Shown one piece after another: positions 1 to 9,623 of a stretch of 64,000 bases of DNA (positions are counted from its first letter, which is position 1; every line of letters starts with the position of its first letter). Made by a program: the position numbers and the translations under genes. Origin of the DNA: Mycobacteroides sp. CBMA 271 (GTDB lineage: Bacteria; Actinomycetota; Actinomycetes; Mycobacteriales; Mycobacteriaceae); contig NZ_VTHB01000002.1 of assembly GCF_009729205.1 (NCBI RefSeq), positions 434,001-498,000 of the forward strand. The letters are read 5' to 3'. Under the pieces are notes generated by a model that saw only the letters and a list, made by a program, of their open reading frames with translations, was not told the DNA's origin and ran no database searches.

Positions 1-13
1 CGACTACCCGCAC

Positions 14-25
14 TTTCGCGCGAAA
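14..25. terminator. Short palindrome after the TetR gene
   Basis: A perfect 12-bp palindrome, TTTCGCGCGAAA, sits just past the stop codon of the leftward TetR gene, inside a slightly longer imperfect repeat. It could be the tip of a transcription terminator for that gene, but the window edge cuts the context and there is no U-tract to see. Confidence 0.3.
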
Positions 26-40
26 AGTCGACAATCGCGC

Positions 41-775
41 TCAAGAAACGCGCCCGGGATCGCGATAGTGCTCTGCCGTACGTGCGATCTCTGCCGGGGA
101 GGGCAGCGACTCGTCGCACTCCAAATAGACTCCACCCACCCGTAAATTGTCATCGACGATGAGCCAGATTCGCCTGACCAGATCATCGATCAACCGCTCC
201 TGGGAGGTTCCCCCCGGTTGATCGAGCCAATAACTCACCGAGGTCTCGGCCATCCCGACGATGCCCATCGCCAACAGCTCGGTATCACTCTCGACTCCGA
301 ACGCGGCCAAGTACACCGCGAATACGTGCGAAAGATGTTTTCCGGTCGACAGTTTGATATCCGCGATCGCATCGGGCGTGTCAGAGCCCTCCGAGAGCGA
401 GCATCTCGCCAAGTACCGGTACAAGTTGCGGTGCCCGACGAGGAAACGCACATACGCGCCGATACCCGCCCCGATGATCTGTGCCATCGATCCGTGTGGC
501 TGCCACACCGGTTCGAGTTCGGCAATGATCATCTCGCTCGCCCGCTGGGCCACCGCGCGCTGTAAGTCCGCCGCATCGGTGAAGTGCCGGTAGAGCTTGG
601 TTCGGGTGACCCCAACGTGCACCGCAATCTGCTCAGTCGAGGTCTGCGGGCCGTGCTCGGCGATCGCCGCAAGGGCGGCCTCGACGAACTCAGCGCGCCG
701 GCGTTCGCGCTGGCCACTCCACCTGCCCGCCGAGGATTCTTGGCCATTGGGCTGCACGGATCTCACTCTAGCCAA
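41..775 (-). CDS. TetR/AcrR-family transcriptional regulator
   Basis: The N-terminal third carries a TetR helix-turn-helix: a helix around EFVEAALAAIAEHGPQ followed by STEQIAVHVGVTRTKLYRHF, the usual recognition-helix pattern ending in YRHF. The C-terminal ligand domain is divergent, so no ligand can be named. The frame opens with TTG at 775; GTG codons at 766 and 757 are equally possible starts because no strong ribosome-binding site decides. The gene is divergent from the aldehyde dehydrogenase at 844, and a 17-bp inverted repeat lies between them, which suggests it represses itself and that enzyme. Family assignment is secure; the regulated pathway is inferred from position only. Confidence 0.85.
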   Translation of the reverse strand: MARVRSVQPNGQESSAGRWSGQRERRRAEFVEAALAAIAEHGPQTSTEQIAVHVGVTRTKLYRHFTDAADLQRAVAQRASEMIIAELEPVWQPHGSMAQIIGAGIGAYVRFLVGHRNLYRYLARCSLSEGSDTPDAIADIKLSTGKHLSHVFAVYLAAFGVESDTELLAMGIVGMAETSVSYWLDQPGGTSQERLIDDLVRRIWLIVDDNLRVGGVYLECDESLPSPAEIARTAEHYRDPGRVS

Positions 776-780
776 TCAGC

Positions 781-797
781 TGGTACGTCGCGTACCA
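781..797. promoter_or_regulatory. Inverted repeat, probable TetR operator
   Basis: TGGTACG-TCG-CGTACCA is a perfect inverted repeat with 7-bp arms and a 3-bp centre, in the 68-bp gap between the divergent TetR and aldehyde dehydrogenase genes. Size, symmetry and position fit a TetR dimer site controlling both directions. Binding is inferred. Confidence 0.6.
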
Positions 798-843
798 TCT
801 GCGCTATTAGGAGCACCATTCGACAGAGCGTGAGCTGACAAAT

Positions 844-2550
844 ATGACCGACGTGCAGATCGAATCCCCGGTTGACCAGGCCCTGCAGGACCTGGTCGCA
901 GGCGAAAAAGCCTGGGCTAAAACCTCTTTGGCGGATCGGCTGCGGCTATTGGCCGACGCCCGCCAGGCCCTGATCGACAACGCCGAGCAGTGGGTGCACG
1001 CCGCCGCATTCCAGATCAAGAAGCTCGATCCGGACTCTCCGTTGGTCGGCGAGGAATGGATTTCGGGTCCTTACGCCGTCGCCGGAGGCATCGCCGCCCT
1101 CACCGCCAGCCTGGAGCAGCTCCAAGCCGGGCACAGTCCGCTGCGTGACGCTAAGTTCGGCGTCACGCCCGGTGGCCGCACCACCATTTCGGTATTGCCG
1201 CTCAACATCTTCGACAGCCTGCTGCTGTCCGGATTCAGTGCCGAGCTGTGGTTGCAGCCCGGCGTGGATCGGTCCGAGGCGTTGCGCACCGCCGGCCTGG
1301 CACAGCGCGATCCCAGTAACACCCACGGGGTCGGCGCGGTGCTCGGCGCGGGCAACATCACCTCGATCGCACCGCTAGACACGCTGTACGAGCTGTTCGC
1401 CAACAACCGCGTGGTGGCGCTGAAGTTGAACCCCATCACCGATCCGCTGCTGGCGGTGTTCACCAAAGTGCTGCAACCGTTCATCGCGATCGGTGCGGTG
1501 CGGATCCTGACCGGCGGCGCCGATGTCGGCACCTACCTGGTGCATCACCAGCTGGTGGATCACGTCCACATGACCGGCAGCTCTGTCACCCACGACGCCA
1601 TCGTGTTCGGCACCGGAGAGGAGGGCGCGCGCCGCAAAGCTGCAGAGGCGCCCGTATTGGATAAGGCCATCACCAGTGAGCTCGGCGGCGTTTCGCCGAC
1701 CATCGTGGTTCCGGGCAAATGGAGCTCCTCGGATATCGAATTCCAGGCTCGCCACATCGCCACCCAACGGCTGCACAACAACGGCTACAACTGCATCGCG
1801 TCGCAGGTCGTGGTGTTGTCGAAGACGTGGCCGCAGCGCGACGAGTTCCTCGCCGCACTGCGCAAGGCCATCGATGAGGCACCGGCCCGGCCCGCCTACT
1901 ACCCCGGTTCGGATGACCGAATCGCAGGCGCGCAGCGGTCCTATCCCGACGCCGAGCGTCTCGGGCAGAACGGTGCCCGCGTGCTGGTTGTTGATCCCGA
2001 GGATCGCACCGCCCTGCTACGTACCGAGTACTTCGGACCCGTACTTGGCGTGATCGAGCTGAATGCGGACGGCACCGGCTTCCTACAGGAAGCAGCACGG
2101 GTTACCAACGACGAATTCGTCGGAACCCTCGGCGTGAACATCGTCGCGCACCCTGACTCGATCAAGCAGCTCGGCGCGAACTTTGACACGCTGGTCGAGG
2201 ATCTTCGGTACGGCACGGTGGCCATCAACGCCTGGACAGCCGTGGGTTACCTCACTGCCACCGCCACCTGGGGAGCGTTCCCCGGCCATGCCCTCAATGA
2301 CGTGCAGAGCGGAATCGGCGTGGTGCACAACGGCTTCCTGGTCGAGAAGCCGGAACGCACCGTCGTACGCGGACCTTTCCGGCCGTTCCCGCGGTCCGTG
2401 GTGCACGGGGAATGGGCGCTGTCCCCGAAACCGCCGTGGTTCGTGAGCAATGCCACCGCGGCGGGCACCGGCGAACTCCTGGTCGATTTCGCCAGTAAGC
2501 CCAGCCTGCTGAAGGTCCCCCGGATTTTCATCTCCGCGCTGCGGGGCTGA
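844..2550 (+). CDS. Aldehyde dehydrogenase family protein, divergent active site
   Basis: This 568-residue protein has the aldehyde dehydrogenase fold: a cofactor region around GAGNITSIAPLD and a glutamate motif ELGGVSP at E279. The nucleophile region reads NNGYNCIAS (Cys317) instead of the common GQxC, and the protein is about 70-90 residues longer than typical soluble aldehyde dehydrogenases. It therefore belongs to a divergent branch; NAD(P)-dependent oxidation of an aldehyde is the likely reaction but the substrate cannot be read. Start is ATG at 844. It is divergent from a TetR gene with an operator-like repeat between them, so expression is probably derepressed by a ligand of that TetR. 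Confidence 0.75.
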   Translation: MTDVQIESPVDQALQDLVAGEKAWAKTSLADRLRLLADARQALIDNAEQWVHAAAFQIKKLDPDSPLVGEEWISGPYAVAGGIAALTASLEQLQAGHSPLRDAKFGVTPGGRTTISVLPLNIFDSLLLSGFSAELWLQPGVDRSEALRTAGLAQRDPSNTHGVGAVLGAGNITSIAPLDTLYELFANNRVVALKLNPITDPLLAVFTKVLQPFIAIGAVRILTGGADVGTYLVHHQLVDHVHMTGSSVTHDAIVFGTGEEGARRKAAEAPVLDKAITSELGGVSPTIVVPGKWSSSDIEFQARHIATQRLHNNGYNCIASQVVVLSKTWPQRDEFLAALRKAIDEAPARPAYYPGSDDRIAGAQRSYPDAERLGQNGARVLVVDPEDRTALLRTEYFGPVLGVIELNADGTGFLQEAARVTNDEFVGTLGVNIVAHPDSIKQLGANFDTLVEDLRYGTVAINAWTAVGYLTATATWGAFPGHALNDVQSGIGVVHNGFLVEKPERTVVRGPFRPFPRSVVHGEWALSPKPPWFVSNATAAGTGELLVDFASKPSLLKVPRIFISALRG

Positions 2551-2598
2551 TGCGCACCTGAGGCTCAACACCCAGGAATCAGGCGTACCCTCGCGGAA

Positions 2599-3243
2599 GT
2601 GACTCTCTCCCAATCAGTGTGGACCGACACCGACAACTATCTGGAGCGCACCGTCGCACCCGATGTATCCGAACTGGACCATATTCGGCAGGCGCAGGAG
2701 GACGGTGGCCTGCCCGACATCGCGGTATCGGCGACACAAGGCAAATTCCTGTACCTGCTGGCCACCATCGCGAAGGCACGCCGGGTGTTGGAGATAGGCA
2801 CGCTCGGCGGGTACAGCACCGCATGGCTCGCCAAGGCGGTCGGACCCGAAGGCGCCGTTGTGACGCTCGAGTATGAGCCCAAGCATGCCGCCGTCGCTCA
2901 GGCGAGTTTGGAGCGTGCCGGGCTCTCCGAACACGTCGAGATCCTGGTGGGTAGCGCCCTCGACAATCTTCCGTCGGTCCAGGGGCCGTTCGATCTAGTC
3001 TTCATCGACGCCGACAAAGCCAACAACCCGAACTATCTGGGCTGGGCACTACGCCTGACCACACCGGGATCGGTCATCGTGGTGGACAACGTGATTCGTT
3101 GGATCTCCGAGGATGGACCGAACGCCGAGGGTACGCGGGACGCACTGGAACTACTGGGATCCAATCCAAAGCTTGATGCGACCGCGCTGCAGACCGTCGG
3201 CGTCAAGGGCTGGGACGGATTGGCCATCGCAGTGGTGCGCTAA
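2599..3243 (+). CDS. SAM-dependent O-methyltransferase (Rv0187-like)
   Basis: The 214-residue product is a small catechol/caffeoyl-CoA type O-methyltransferase. The SAM-binding motif I is EIGTLGGYS (residues 65-73) and the metal/acceptor motif is FIDADK (135-140), followed by NNPNYL. No signal peptide or membrane segment is present, so it acts in the cytosol. Start is GTG at 2599. The order with the next two leftward genes matches Rv0187, Rv0185, Rv0184 of M. tuberculosis, minus bglS. It ends convergently with the metallohydrolase, sharing 4 bp. The acceptor substrate is unknown. Confidence 0.85.
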   Translation: MTLSQSVWTDTDNYLERTVAPDVSELDHIRQAQEDGGLPDIAVSATQGKFLYLLATIAKARRVLEIGTLGGYSTAWLAKAVGPEGAVVTLEYEPKHAAVAQASLERAGLSEHVEILVGSALDNLPSVQGPFDLVFIDADKANNPNYLGWALRLTTPGSVIVVDNVIRWISEDGPNAEGTRDALELLGSNPKLDATALQTVGVKGWDGLAIAVVR

Positions 3244-3743
3244 CGCGCACCCTCGCGCGCGTAGACGGAACGCAGGATGAACTCCACCTCGGGACCCATC
3301 GCCAGCCCTGCCAGCTCCGGGTAGAGCCCAACGAAATCGTGCCCATGCGCAGGGGCGTCCGGCGGGCACAGGTGGTGCGCCACCTCGTGCAGAATCACCA
3401 ATTCGCGCATGGCCCATAATCTTCCGTCACGATCGTCGGGCACAGCAATAGCTGCCCGATTTCCGTCGCGTTCGTAGTGTGCCGCTGTGGCGCCGCGTCG
3501 GGCGCGCACCGTGATGGGTCCCGCGGACCATCTGCCCCCGACGAGCGCCAGCACCTCATCGACGTACCGCTGCACGGATTCGACGGACGCGAAGCGGGCC
3601 TCGGGCGGGAGTGTCAGGTTCGTTCCGAAGAAGTCGATATCGCGCTGGCTATGAGTCGCCCGCTCAAAGATCGCGCGGACGAACTCCTCTGCGGCGTAGA
3701 CCTTGGCGCGCTGGGAATCACGGGGGCGCGGCTGGTCGCTCAG
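3240..3743 (-). CDS. Putative zinc metallohydrolase (TIGR04338-like, Rv0185-like)
   Basis: The reading frame continues past the GTG at 3575 up to a stop near 3752, and the upstream part (DSQRAKVYAAEEF...) looks coding and matches my memory of the actinobacterial TIGR04338 family. The only plausible start is CTG at 3743, overlapping the TGA of the upstream DUF2786 gene as CTGA, so translation is probably coupled. With that start the protein has 167 residues and an HEVAHH zinc-protease motif with HExxH at about 119-123. The role is unknown; the pair with DUF2786 is conserved in mycobacteria. A 111-residue version from 3575 would lose the N-terminal part of the domain. Confidence 0.75.
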   Translation of the reverse strand: MSDQPRPRDSQRAKVYAAEEFVRAIFERATHSQRDIDFFGTNLTLPPEARFASVESVQRYVDEVLALVGGRWSAGPITVRARRGATAAHYERDGNRAAIAVPDDRDGRLWAMRELVILHEVAHHLCPPDAPAHGHDFVGLYPELAGLAMGPEVEFILRSVYAREGAR

Positions 3744-4492
3744 TGTTTATCCAATGCTCTTCGGGCACCGGAAAACTCGGCGCTATTGCCGAGACGGGCG
3801 CGTCGGCCGGCACGATCGCCCGCGCGCCGAGCATGCGAAGAGTAGCCCGCCTGAGCACTCACCGCCCGCCAGCGCCCACGTGCCGTCGAGCTGCCCTTGT
3901 AGAAGTCGCGTAGTTCGATTTCCTTGTCACGCAACACCAATTCGGTGCCGGTGCCGAGCTTCTCGGTTTTGACCGCTTCGGCGCGCGCCTCCTGCCGGGC
4001 GTCCGCCAGCCGCTGGCCGACCCGTGTCCCGAATGCCAACTGGAAGTTGAGGCGGGCCGTGATGGTGGGGGTGGGCCGGTGCGCCCCGGAGCCGATGTAG
4101 GAGTCCGACGCCCTGACCATCTGGACGACCAGGCTGGCGTAGAGGGCGTGAACGGCATCGATGTCTTCGGCGAAGCCATACGCGAACACGTAGGTGGAGT
4201 TGGAGGCCACATCGCACGTGACGTCATTAGCGCCGGCAATCAACGCGAACAGGTTGACGTAGGTCCGCAGGCCGCGGGTGCCCGCCTCACCGATGGTGAT
4301 GGTGCGTTGGACGGGCCGGGCCTGGGCGTCTCGCTTCGCCGAATGCGCGCGCGCAACCGCCAGGTCAATCGAGGTCGCGGTCGCCAGCCGCTGCGCCGCC
4401 GCCATGAAGGCCTCGGCTTCGTGCGCGTTATCGGTGCCCTCGGCCTGACGGAGCAGTGCGGCGATCCGCGAGAGCTGCTTGTCCTCTGTCAC
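3740..4492 (-). CDS. DUF2786 domain protein (Rv0184-like)
   Basis: The N-terminus carries the DUF2786 pattern: RIAALLRQAEGT-NAHEAEAFMAAAQ-LA, a short helical domain often found in phage and actinobacterial proteins of unknown function. The rest is charged, and the last 45 residues are Arg/Ala/Ser-rich low complexity. I place the start at GTG 4492 (VTEDKQLSR), giving 250 residues, because the longer in-frame extension to 4597 is Cys/Asn-containing sequence unlike the family. It is coupled by overlap to the downstream metallohydrolase and divergent from the DUF2236 gene. Function unknown. Confidence 0.75.
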   Translation of the reverse strand: MTEDKQLSRIAALLRQAEGTDNAHEAEAFMAAAQRLATATSIDLAVARAHSAKRDAQARPVQRTITIGEAGTRGLRTYVNLFALIAGANDVTCDVASNSTYVFAYGFAEDIDAVHALYASLVVQMVRASDSYIGSGAHRPTPTITARLNFQLAFGTRVGQRLADARQEARAEAVKTEKLGTGTELVLRDKEIELRDFYKGSSTARGRWRAVSAQAGYSSHARRAGDRAGRRARLGNSAEFSGARRALDKH

Positions 4493-4628
4493 GAAGGCCA
4501 GGTTAGGCGAGACCGGCGACAGATCAGCGACCGCAAGCGCACACGCATTCTGACAACGAATGTTGTCATACTGTTCGGCTTGTGATTCGATGACCACACC
4601 CCAGACATCCGGATCAGATGGAGGCAGC

Positions 4629-5888
4629 GTGACCGTTTCAGGAAATGCCGTGCTACCTGCGGCATACGCGGAGAATCTTGCTCATCCCGCACCGATGCAC
4701 GCTCGAGTACGGACAGCCGTTCGTCGGCTCACCGGGTTCGACCTCAACCCGTCAGACGAAGTGGTGCGCCGATACGGAGCGGGTCTGTGGGTCACCGATC
4801 CGGTCGCTGAACGCTTCGTCGAAGAGGTGTACTACGGCGATATCGGCCCGGAACGCGGGCGGATGCTGCTCGACCACGCGCTCATTGAGGGAATCGACGC
4901 CGTGGACGACGCACCGGAATCCATGCGGGCCTTGTTCGCCGAGTTCGATGCGCTGCCGTCCTGGGCCGACCCCGAGCTGATCGAGGCCGGCGCCGCGGTG
5001 TGGAGGCGATGGGGTTACGACATGGGCTCCATCGCCAACGCGGGCACCATGGACACCTATACCGAGGGCTGGCTCGCCACCCCGCTCTCGCTCGCAGGCG
5101 GCTATGCAGGACAAGGCGCCATGCACCGACACCTCGAGACCAGCCGCTGGTGGCTGGAGTGCGCGCGGCCGGGCGCCGCCCTGGATCGGTATTCCGTTGC
5201 CCGACAGATCACCTTGAAGATCCGCGTCATGCACGTCTCGGTGCGTCGCGGGGTACGCCAACATCCCGAATGGCACCGCGAGCAATGGGGCGAGCCCATA
5301 AGCCAATCAGAGATGCTGCTGACACTCATCGCGGGCAGTGTCGCGCCCGGCCTCGGACTATGGACGGTCGGCTATCTCACCACGTCATCGGAAATGGTTG
5401 CCGCCCTGCATTTCTGCCGATATCTGGGCTACCTGCTCGGCGTGCAGTGCGACGACATCTACCCCCGCACGATCGGCGACGCGGTACGGATTCTGTATCA
5501 CTTCGACGCCACCCGCGCCTACGACGGCGGCAACGCCGCACGGGAGCTCGTCGAGTCGTTTGTCCCGTCGTTCACGCCGGATCCCGGCTCATCACAAGCC
5601 AACCGGCTGCGCGGGCTGTTTCACCTACAGCTTCAGGCGGGATTCACTCGGCTCTTCATGCTGCCGTGGAACAGAAGGCGCTATCGAATTCCAGGCGGTT
5701 GGCTCGGGACCGCGGTGCTTGTCGCGCGTGCACCGTTCATTGTCGCAGTGGAGCTTGCCCGCCACGCCGCGCCCGCGGTGGACCGGCGCTGGCAGGCGGG
5801 CAAGATGCGGCGGTGGGAACGCTGGATCGACTGGCAGTCCGGTGCACACATCCACGAATTCCGCGACCTCTCGGCCATGCGCCGATAA
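4629..5888 (+). CDS. DUF2236 / MpaB-family oxygenase-like protein
   Basis: The protein resembles the DUF2236 (oxygenase MpaB, latex-clearing-protein-like) family: an early RYGAGLWVTDPVAERFVEEV region, a central block with conserved His, Arg and Tyr residues (MHRHLETSRWW, RQITLKIRVMHVSVRR) and a hydrophobic segment LLTLIAGSVAPGLGLWTVGYL. Known members bind b-type heme through histidine. GTG at 4629 is preceded closely by GGAGG, which decided the start (about 419 residues); ATG at 4590 is an alternative. It sits between Rv0184-like and Rv0183-like genes, a position empty in M. tuberculosis. Substrate unknown. Confidence 0.7.
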   Translation: MTVSGNAVLPAAYAENLAHPAPMHARVRTAVRRLTGFDLNPSDEVVRRYGAGLWVTDPVAERFVEEVYYGDIGPERGRMLLDHALIEGIDAVDDAPESMRALFAEFDALPSWADPELIEAGAAVWRRWGYDMGSIANAGTMDTYTEGWLATPLSLAGGYAGQGAMHRHLETSRWWLECARPGAALDRYSVARQITLKIRVMHVSVRRGVRQHPEWHREQWGEPISQSEMLLTLIAGSVAPGLGLWTVGYLTTSSEMVAALHFCRYLGYLLGVQCDDIYPRTIGDAVRILYHFDATRAYDGGNAARELVESFVPSFTPDPGSSQANRLRGLFHLQLQAGFTRLFMLPWNRRRYRIPGGWLGTAVLVARAPFIVAVELARHAAPAVDRRWQAGKMRRWERWIDWQSGAHIHEFRDLSAMRR

Positions 5889-5979
5889 CCCCACTCATCT
5901 CGTCGACACTCCGCCTGATGGCGTAAACGTGCGAGACGAAACCGCCACGACGCGGCGTGTCGGCGTAATGCCGAAAGCG

Positions 5980-6849
<870 letters not shown>

Positions 6850-6854
6850 TCAAC

Positions 6855-6868
6855 TAGAACACGTTCTA
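6855..6868. promoter_or_regulatory. KstR-like operator between lipase and membrane protein
   Basis: TAGAACACGTTCTA fits the published KstR consensus TnnAACnnGTTnnA and extends to 7-bp inverted arms (CTAGAAC/GTTCTAG, 6854-6869) around a 2-bp centre. KstR is the TetR repressor of cholesterol catabolism in mycobacteria. The site is 10 bp before the ATG at 6879 and 41 bp from the divergent lipase start, so binding could affect both. Confidence 0.65.
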
Positions 6869-6878
6869 GTGTGTGCGC

Positions 6879-8552
6879 ATGGGATTCCTCAAGCCCACGC
6901 TGCCCGTCGTCGATATCGCCGAATGGAGCACGGGCACTCGCGCCGAGAAAATCCGTCCGATGGCCCGGCACTGGGCCGAGGTGGGCTTCGGGACACCCGT
7001 CGCCTTGCACCTGTTCTATGTGCTCAAGATCGGCCTGTACATCCTGGGCGGCTGGCTGTTCGCCATGGTGGCGACCGGCGTCTCCGACTGGTCCGAACCT
7101 GTCGTCTTCCAGAAGGTGGTGCTCTACACCATGTTGTTCGAGGTCATTGGCCTCGGCTGCGGGTTTGGACCGCTCAACAACAGGTTCTTCCCACCCCTGG
7201 GGTCCATCCTGTACTGGTTGCGCCCCAATACTATTCGGCTACCACCATGGCCCCGCATCCCGCTCACCAAGGGCTCCGGCAGGACTCCTGTCGATATCGC
7301 GCTGTACGCGGCGTTCCTGGGCATGGTCCTGTTCGCTCTGTTGTCCAAGCCCACCGAGACGGGGCTGCTGCCCACCTGGCAGATCGCCGCCGTCCTCGGG
7401 CTACTCGCCGTCTCAGGTCTTCGCGACAAGGTGATCTTCCTGGCGGCCCGCGGCGAGGTGTATGGGGCCCTCACCGTCACCTTCCTATTCGCGGAAGCCG
7501 ACATGATCGTCGCCGCCAAGCTCATCTTCATGGTCATCTGGGTCGGTGCGGCCACGTCAAAGCTCAACCACCACTTCCCTTTTGTCATCTCGACGATGAT
7601 GTCTAACAACCCGCTCATCCGTGCCCGACGGCTCAAGCGGGCGTTCTTCGAGGACTTTCCGGACGATCTGCGGCCCGGACGGCTCTCCCGCTTCGTCGCA
7701 CATCTGAGCACCGCAGTCGAAGGGCTGATCCCCATCGCGCTGTTCTTCAGCCACGGCGGCTGGGTCACCACGGTCGCGGCCATCGTGATGGTGTGCTTCC
7801 ACCTGGGCATCCTCACCGCCATTCCGATGGGTGTACCCCTGGAGTGGAACGTGTTCATGATCTTCGGAGTGCTGTCGCTGTTCGTCACACACGCGAGCAT
7901 TGGCCTCCAAGACATGAAGCACCCGGTGCCCGTGCTGCTGTTGTTCGCCGTGAGCGCCGGCGTTGTCATTGCCGGAAACCTGTTGCCCCGCAAGATTTCC
8001 TTCCTGCCCGGTATGCGGTACTACGCGGGCAACTGGGACACCACGCTGTGGTGCATCAAGCCGTCGGCCAGCGAGAAGATCGACAAGGGCATCGTCGCCA
8101 TCGCGAGCATGCCGCAGGCGCAGATGGAGCGCTATTACGGCACCGAACAAGCGCCACTACTGATGTACATCGGCTATGCGTTCCGTGCCATGAACACCCA
8201 CGGGCGGGCGATGTTCACGCTCGCACACCGGGCCATGTCCGGGCAGGAGGAGAGTGACTACGTCATCACCGACGGCGAGCGGATCTGCAGCACCGCTATC
8301 GGCTGGAACTTCGGCGACGGACACATGCACAACGAGCAGCTAATCGCCGCGATGCAGGAACGCTGCCACTTCGAACCGGGTGAGGTACGCGTCGTGCTGC
8401 TCGATGCGCAACCCATCCATCGGCAGACGCAGCAATACCGGCTCGTCGACGCTGCCACCGGAGAGTTCGAAAGCGGCTACGTGCGGGTGGCCGACATGGT
8501 GAACCGGCAGCCGTGGGATGACGAGCTGCCCGTGCACGTCAACCCGAGGTAA
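6879..8552 (+). CDS. Polytopic membrane protein, DUF3556-like
   Basis: This protein of about 557 residues has many hydrophobic segments (for example ALHLFYVLKIGLYILGG, LVLLLFAV-type stretches, VVIAGNLLP) and a soluble C-terminal third of about 170 residues with several His and Cys. It resembles the actinobacterial DUF3556 transmembrane family; no catalytic function is known to me. Start is ATG 6879 or GTG 6873. It is followed after 11 bp by sigG, so the two are likely co-transcribed. The KstR-like box directly upstream suggests sterol- or lipid-linked expression. Confidence 0.65.
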   Translation: MGFLKPTLPVVDIAEWSTGTRAEKIRPMARHWAEVGFGTPVALHLFYVLKIGLYILGGWLFAMVATGVSDWSEPVVFQKVVLYTMLFEVIGLGCGFGPLNNRFFPPLGSILYWLRPNTIRLPPWPRIPLTKGSGRTPVDIALYAAFLGMVLFALLSKPTETGLLPTWQIAAVLGLLAVSGLRDKVIFLAARGEVYGALTVTFLFAEADMIVAAKLIFMVIWVGAATSKLNHHFPFVISTMMSNNPLIRARRLKRAFFEDFPDDLRPGRLSRFVAHLSTAVEGLIPIALFFSHGGWVTTVAAIVMVCFHLGILTAIPMGVPLEWNVFMIFGVLSLFVTHASIGLQDMKHPVPVLLLFAVSAGVVIAGNLLPRKISFLPGMRYYAGNWDTTLWCIKPSASEKIDKGIVAIASMPQAQMERYYGTEQAPLLMYIGYAFRAMNTHGRAMFTLAHRAMSGQEESDYVITDGERICSTAIGWNFGDGHMHNEQLIAAMQERCHFEPGEVRVVLLDAQPIHRQTQQYRLVDAATGEFESGYVRVADMVNRQPWDDELPVHVNPR

Positions 8553-8563
8553 CAACCTGACAG

Positions 8564-9553
8564 ATGTCGGTGGACGCGACTATCCTCGCGCCCGTGACGG
8601 CACAAGCCATCGAGGATGAATTCCTTTCGCATACCGAACAGTTTCGGCGCGAGATTCTGGCCCATTGCTACCGAATGACGGGGTCCATCCACGACGCCGA
8701 GGACCTGGTGCAGGAGACCTATCTGCGCGGCTGGAAGGCCTATGACCGGTTCGAGGGCAAGTCCTCGGTACGGACTTGGCTGTATCGCATTGCCACCAAC
8801 ACCTGTCTGACAGCGCTGGAAGGCAAGCAGCGCCGGCCCCTACCGACAGGTCTGGGCGCCCCTAGCGCCAACCCGCTCGACGAATTGGACGAGCGCGCCG
8901 AGATCCCGTGGCTGGAGCCGCTGCCCGATGACGCCACCGACCCCGCCAGCATCGTGGGTTCACGCGAGTCGGTGCGCTTGGCGTTCGTCGCGGCGTTGCA
9001 GCATCTGCCCGCCAAGCAGCGCGCCGTGCTGGTACTGCGTGAGGTGCTGCAGTGGAAGGCGCAGGAGGTCGCCGAGGCGATCGGCTCCACCACTGCCGCG
9101 GTGAACAGCCTGCTGCAGCGGGCACGCGCTCAGCTCCAGGAGGTTTCCCCGCGGGAGGAAACCCTGCTGGAACCCGAGGACCCGATGCTCCGAGAGCAGC
9201 TGCGCCAATACATCGACGCGTTCGAGCGGTACGACGTCGACGCGATCGCGAAAATGTTTACCACCGAGGCGATTTGGGAGATGCCGCCGTTCACTGGTTG
9301 GTACCAGGGCGGACAAAGCATCGCCACCCTCATCAAGGAACAGTGCCCGGCCGAACATGCCGGAGACATGCGACTACTCGAAACCACCGCCAACGGCCAG
9401 CCCGCGATCGGCCTCTATATGCGCGAGGGCGACGGGGTGCACCGCCCATTCCAGATGCACGTCCTGGACGTCACGCAGGACGGCGTGGCCCACGTGGTGT
9501 GCTTCTTCGACATCTCGCTGTTCGAGAAGTTCGGTCTCCCCGCCACCTTGTGA
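8564..9553 (+). CDS. sigG: ECF sigma factor SigG-like with SnoaL-type C-terminus
   Basis: Sigma-70 region 2 is seen at about residues 30-100 (HCYRMTGSIHDAEDLVQETYLRGW), region 4 at about 145-205 (LPAKQRAVLVLREVLQWKAQEVAEAIGST), and the last 115 residues form a SnoaL-like fold domain (YIDAFERYDVDAIAKMFTTEAIWEMPPF, GWYQGG). This architecture is typical of SigG/SigJ-type ECF factors whose C-terminal domain replaces an anti-sigma factor. Synteny with Rv0182c supports sigG. ATG at 8564 gives 329 residues; GTG at 8594 is possible. It is probably in one transcript with the upstream membrane protein. Confidence 0.85.
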   Translation: MSVDATILAPVTAQAIEDEFLSHTEQFRREILAHCYRMTGSIHDAEDLVQETYLRGWKAYDRFEGKSSVRTWLYRIATNTCLTALEGKQRRPLPTGLGAPSANPLDELDERAEIPWLEPLPDDATDPASIVGSRESVRLAFVAALQHLPAKQRAVLVLREVLQWKAQEVAEAIGSTTAAVNSLLQRARAQLQEVSPREETLLEPEDPMLREQLRQYIDAFERYDVDAIAKMFTTEAIWEMPPFTGWYQGGQSIATLIKEQCPAEHAGDMRLLETTANGQPAIGLYMREGDGVHRPFQMHVLDVTQDGVAHVVCFFDISLFEKFGLPATL

Positions 9554-9616
9554 CGCCGAAACCTAGGTTGTGGCGGATTCGTCTCGCATTTCTTCGCCAC
9601 AACCTCGGTCTCGGCG
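9554..9616. terminator. Long hairpin between convergent sigG and peptidase genes
   Basis: Arms 9554-9575 and 9595-9616 pair over 22 bp with two mismatches around a 19-nt loop. The left arm begins at the base after the sigG stop codon. A bidirectional terminator is the simplest reading; there is no clear U-tract. Confidence 0.7.
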
Positions 9617-9623
9617 CAACGGG

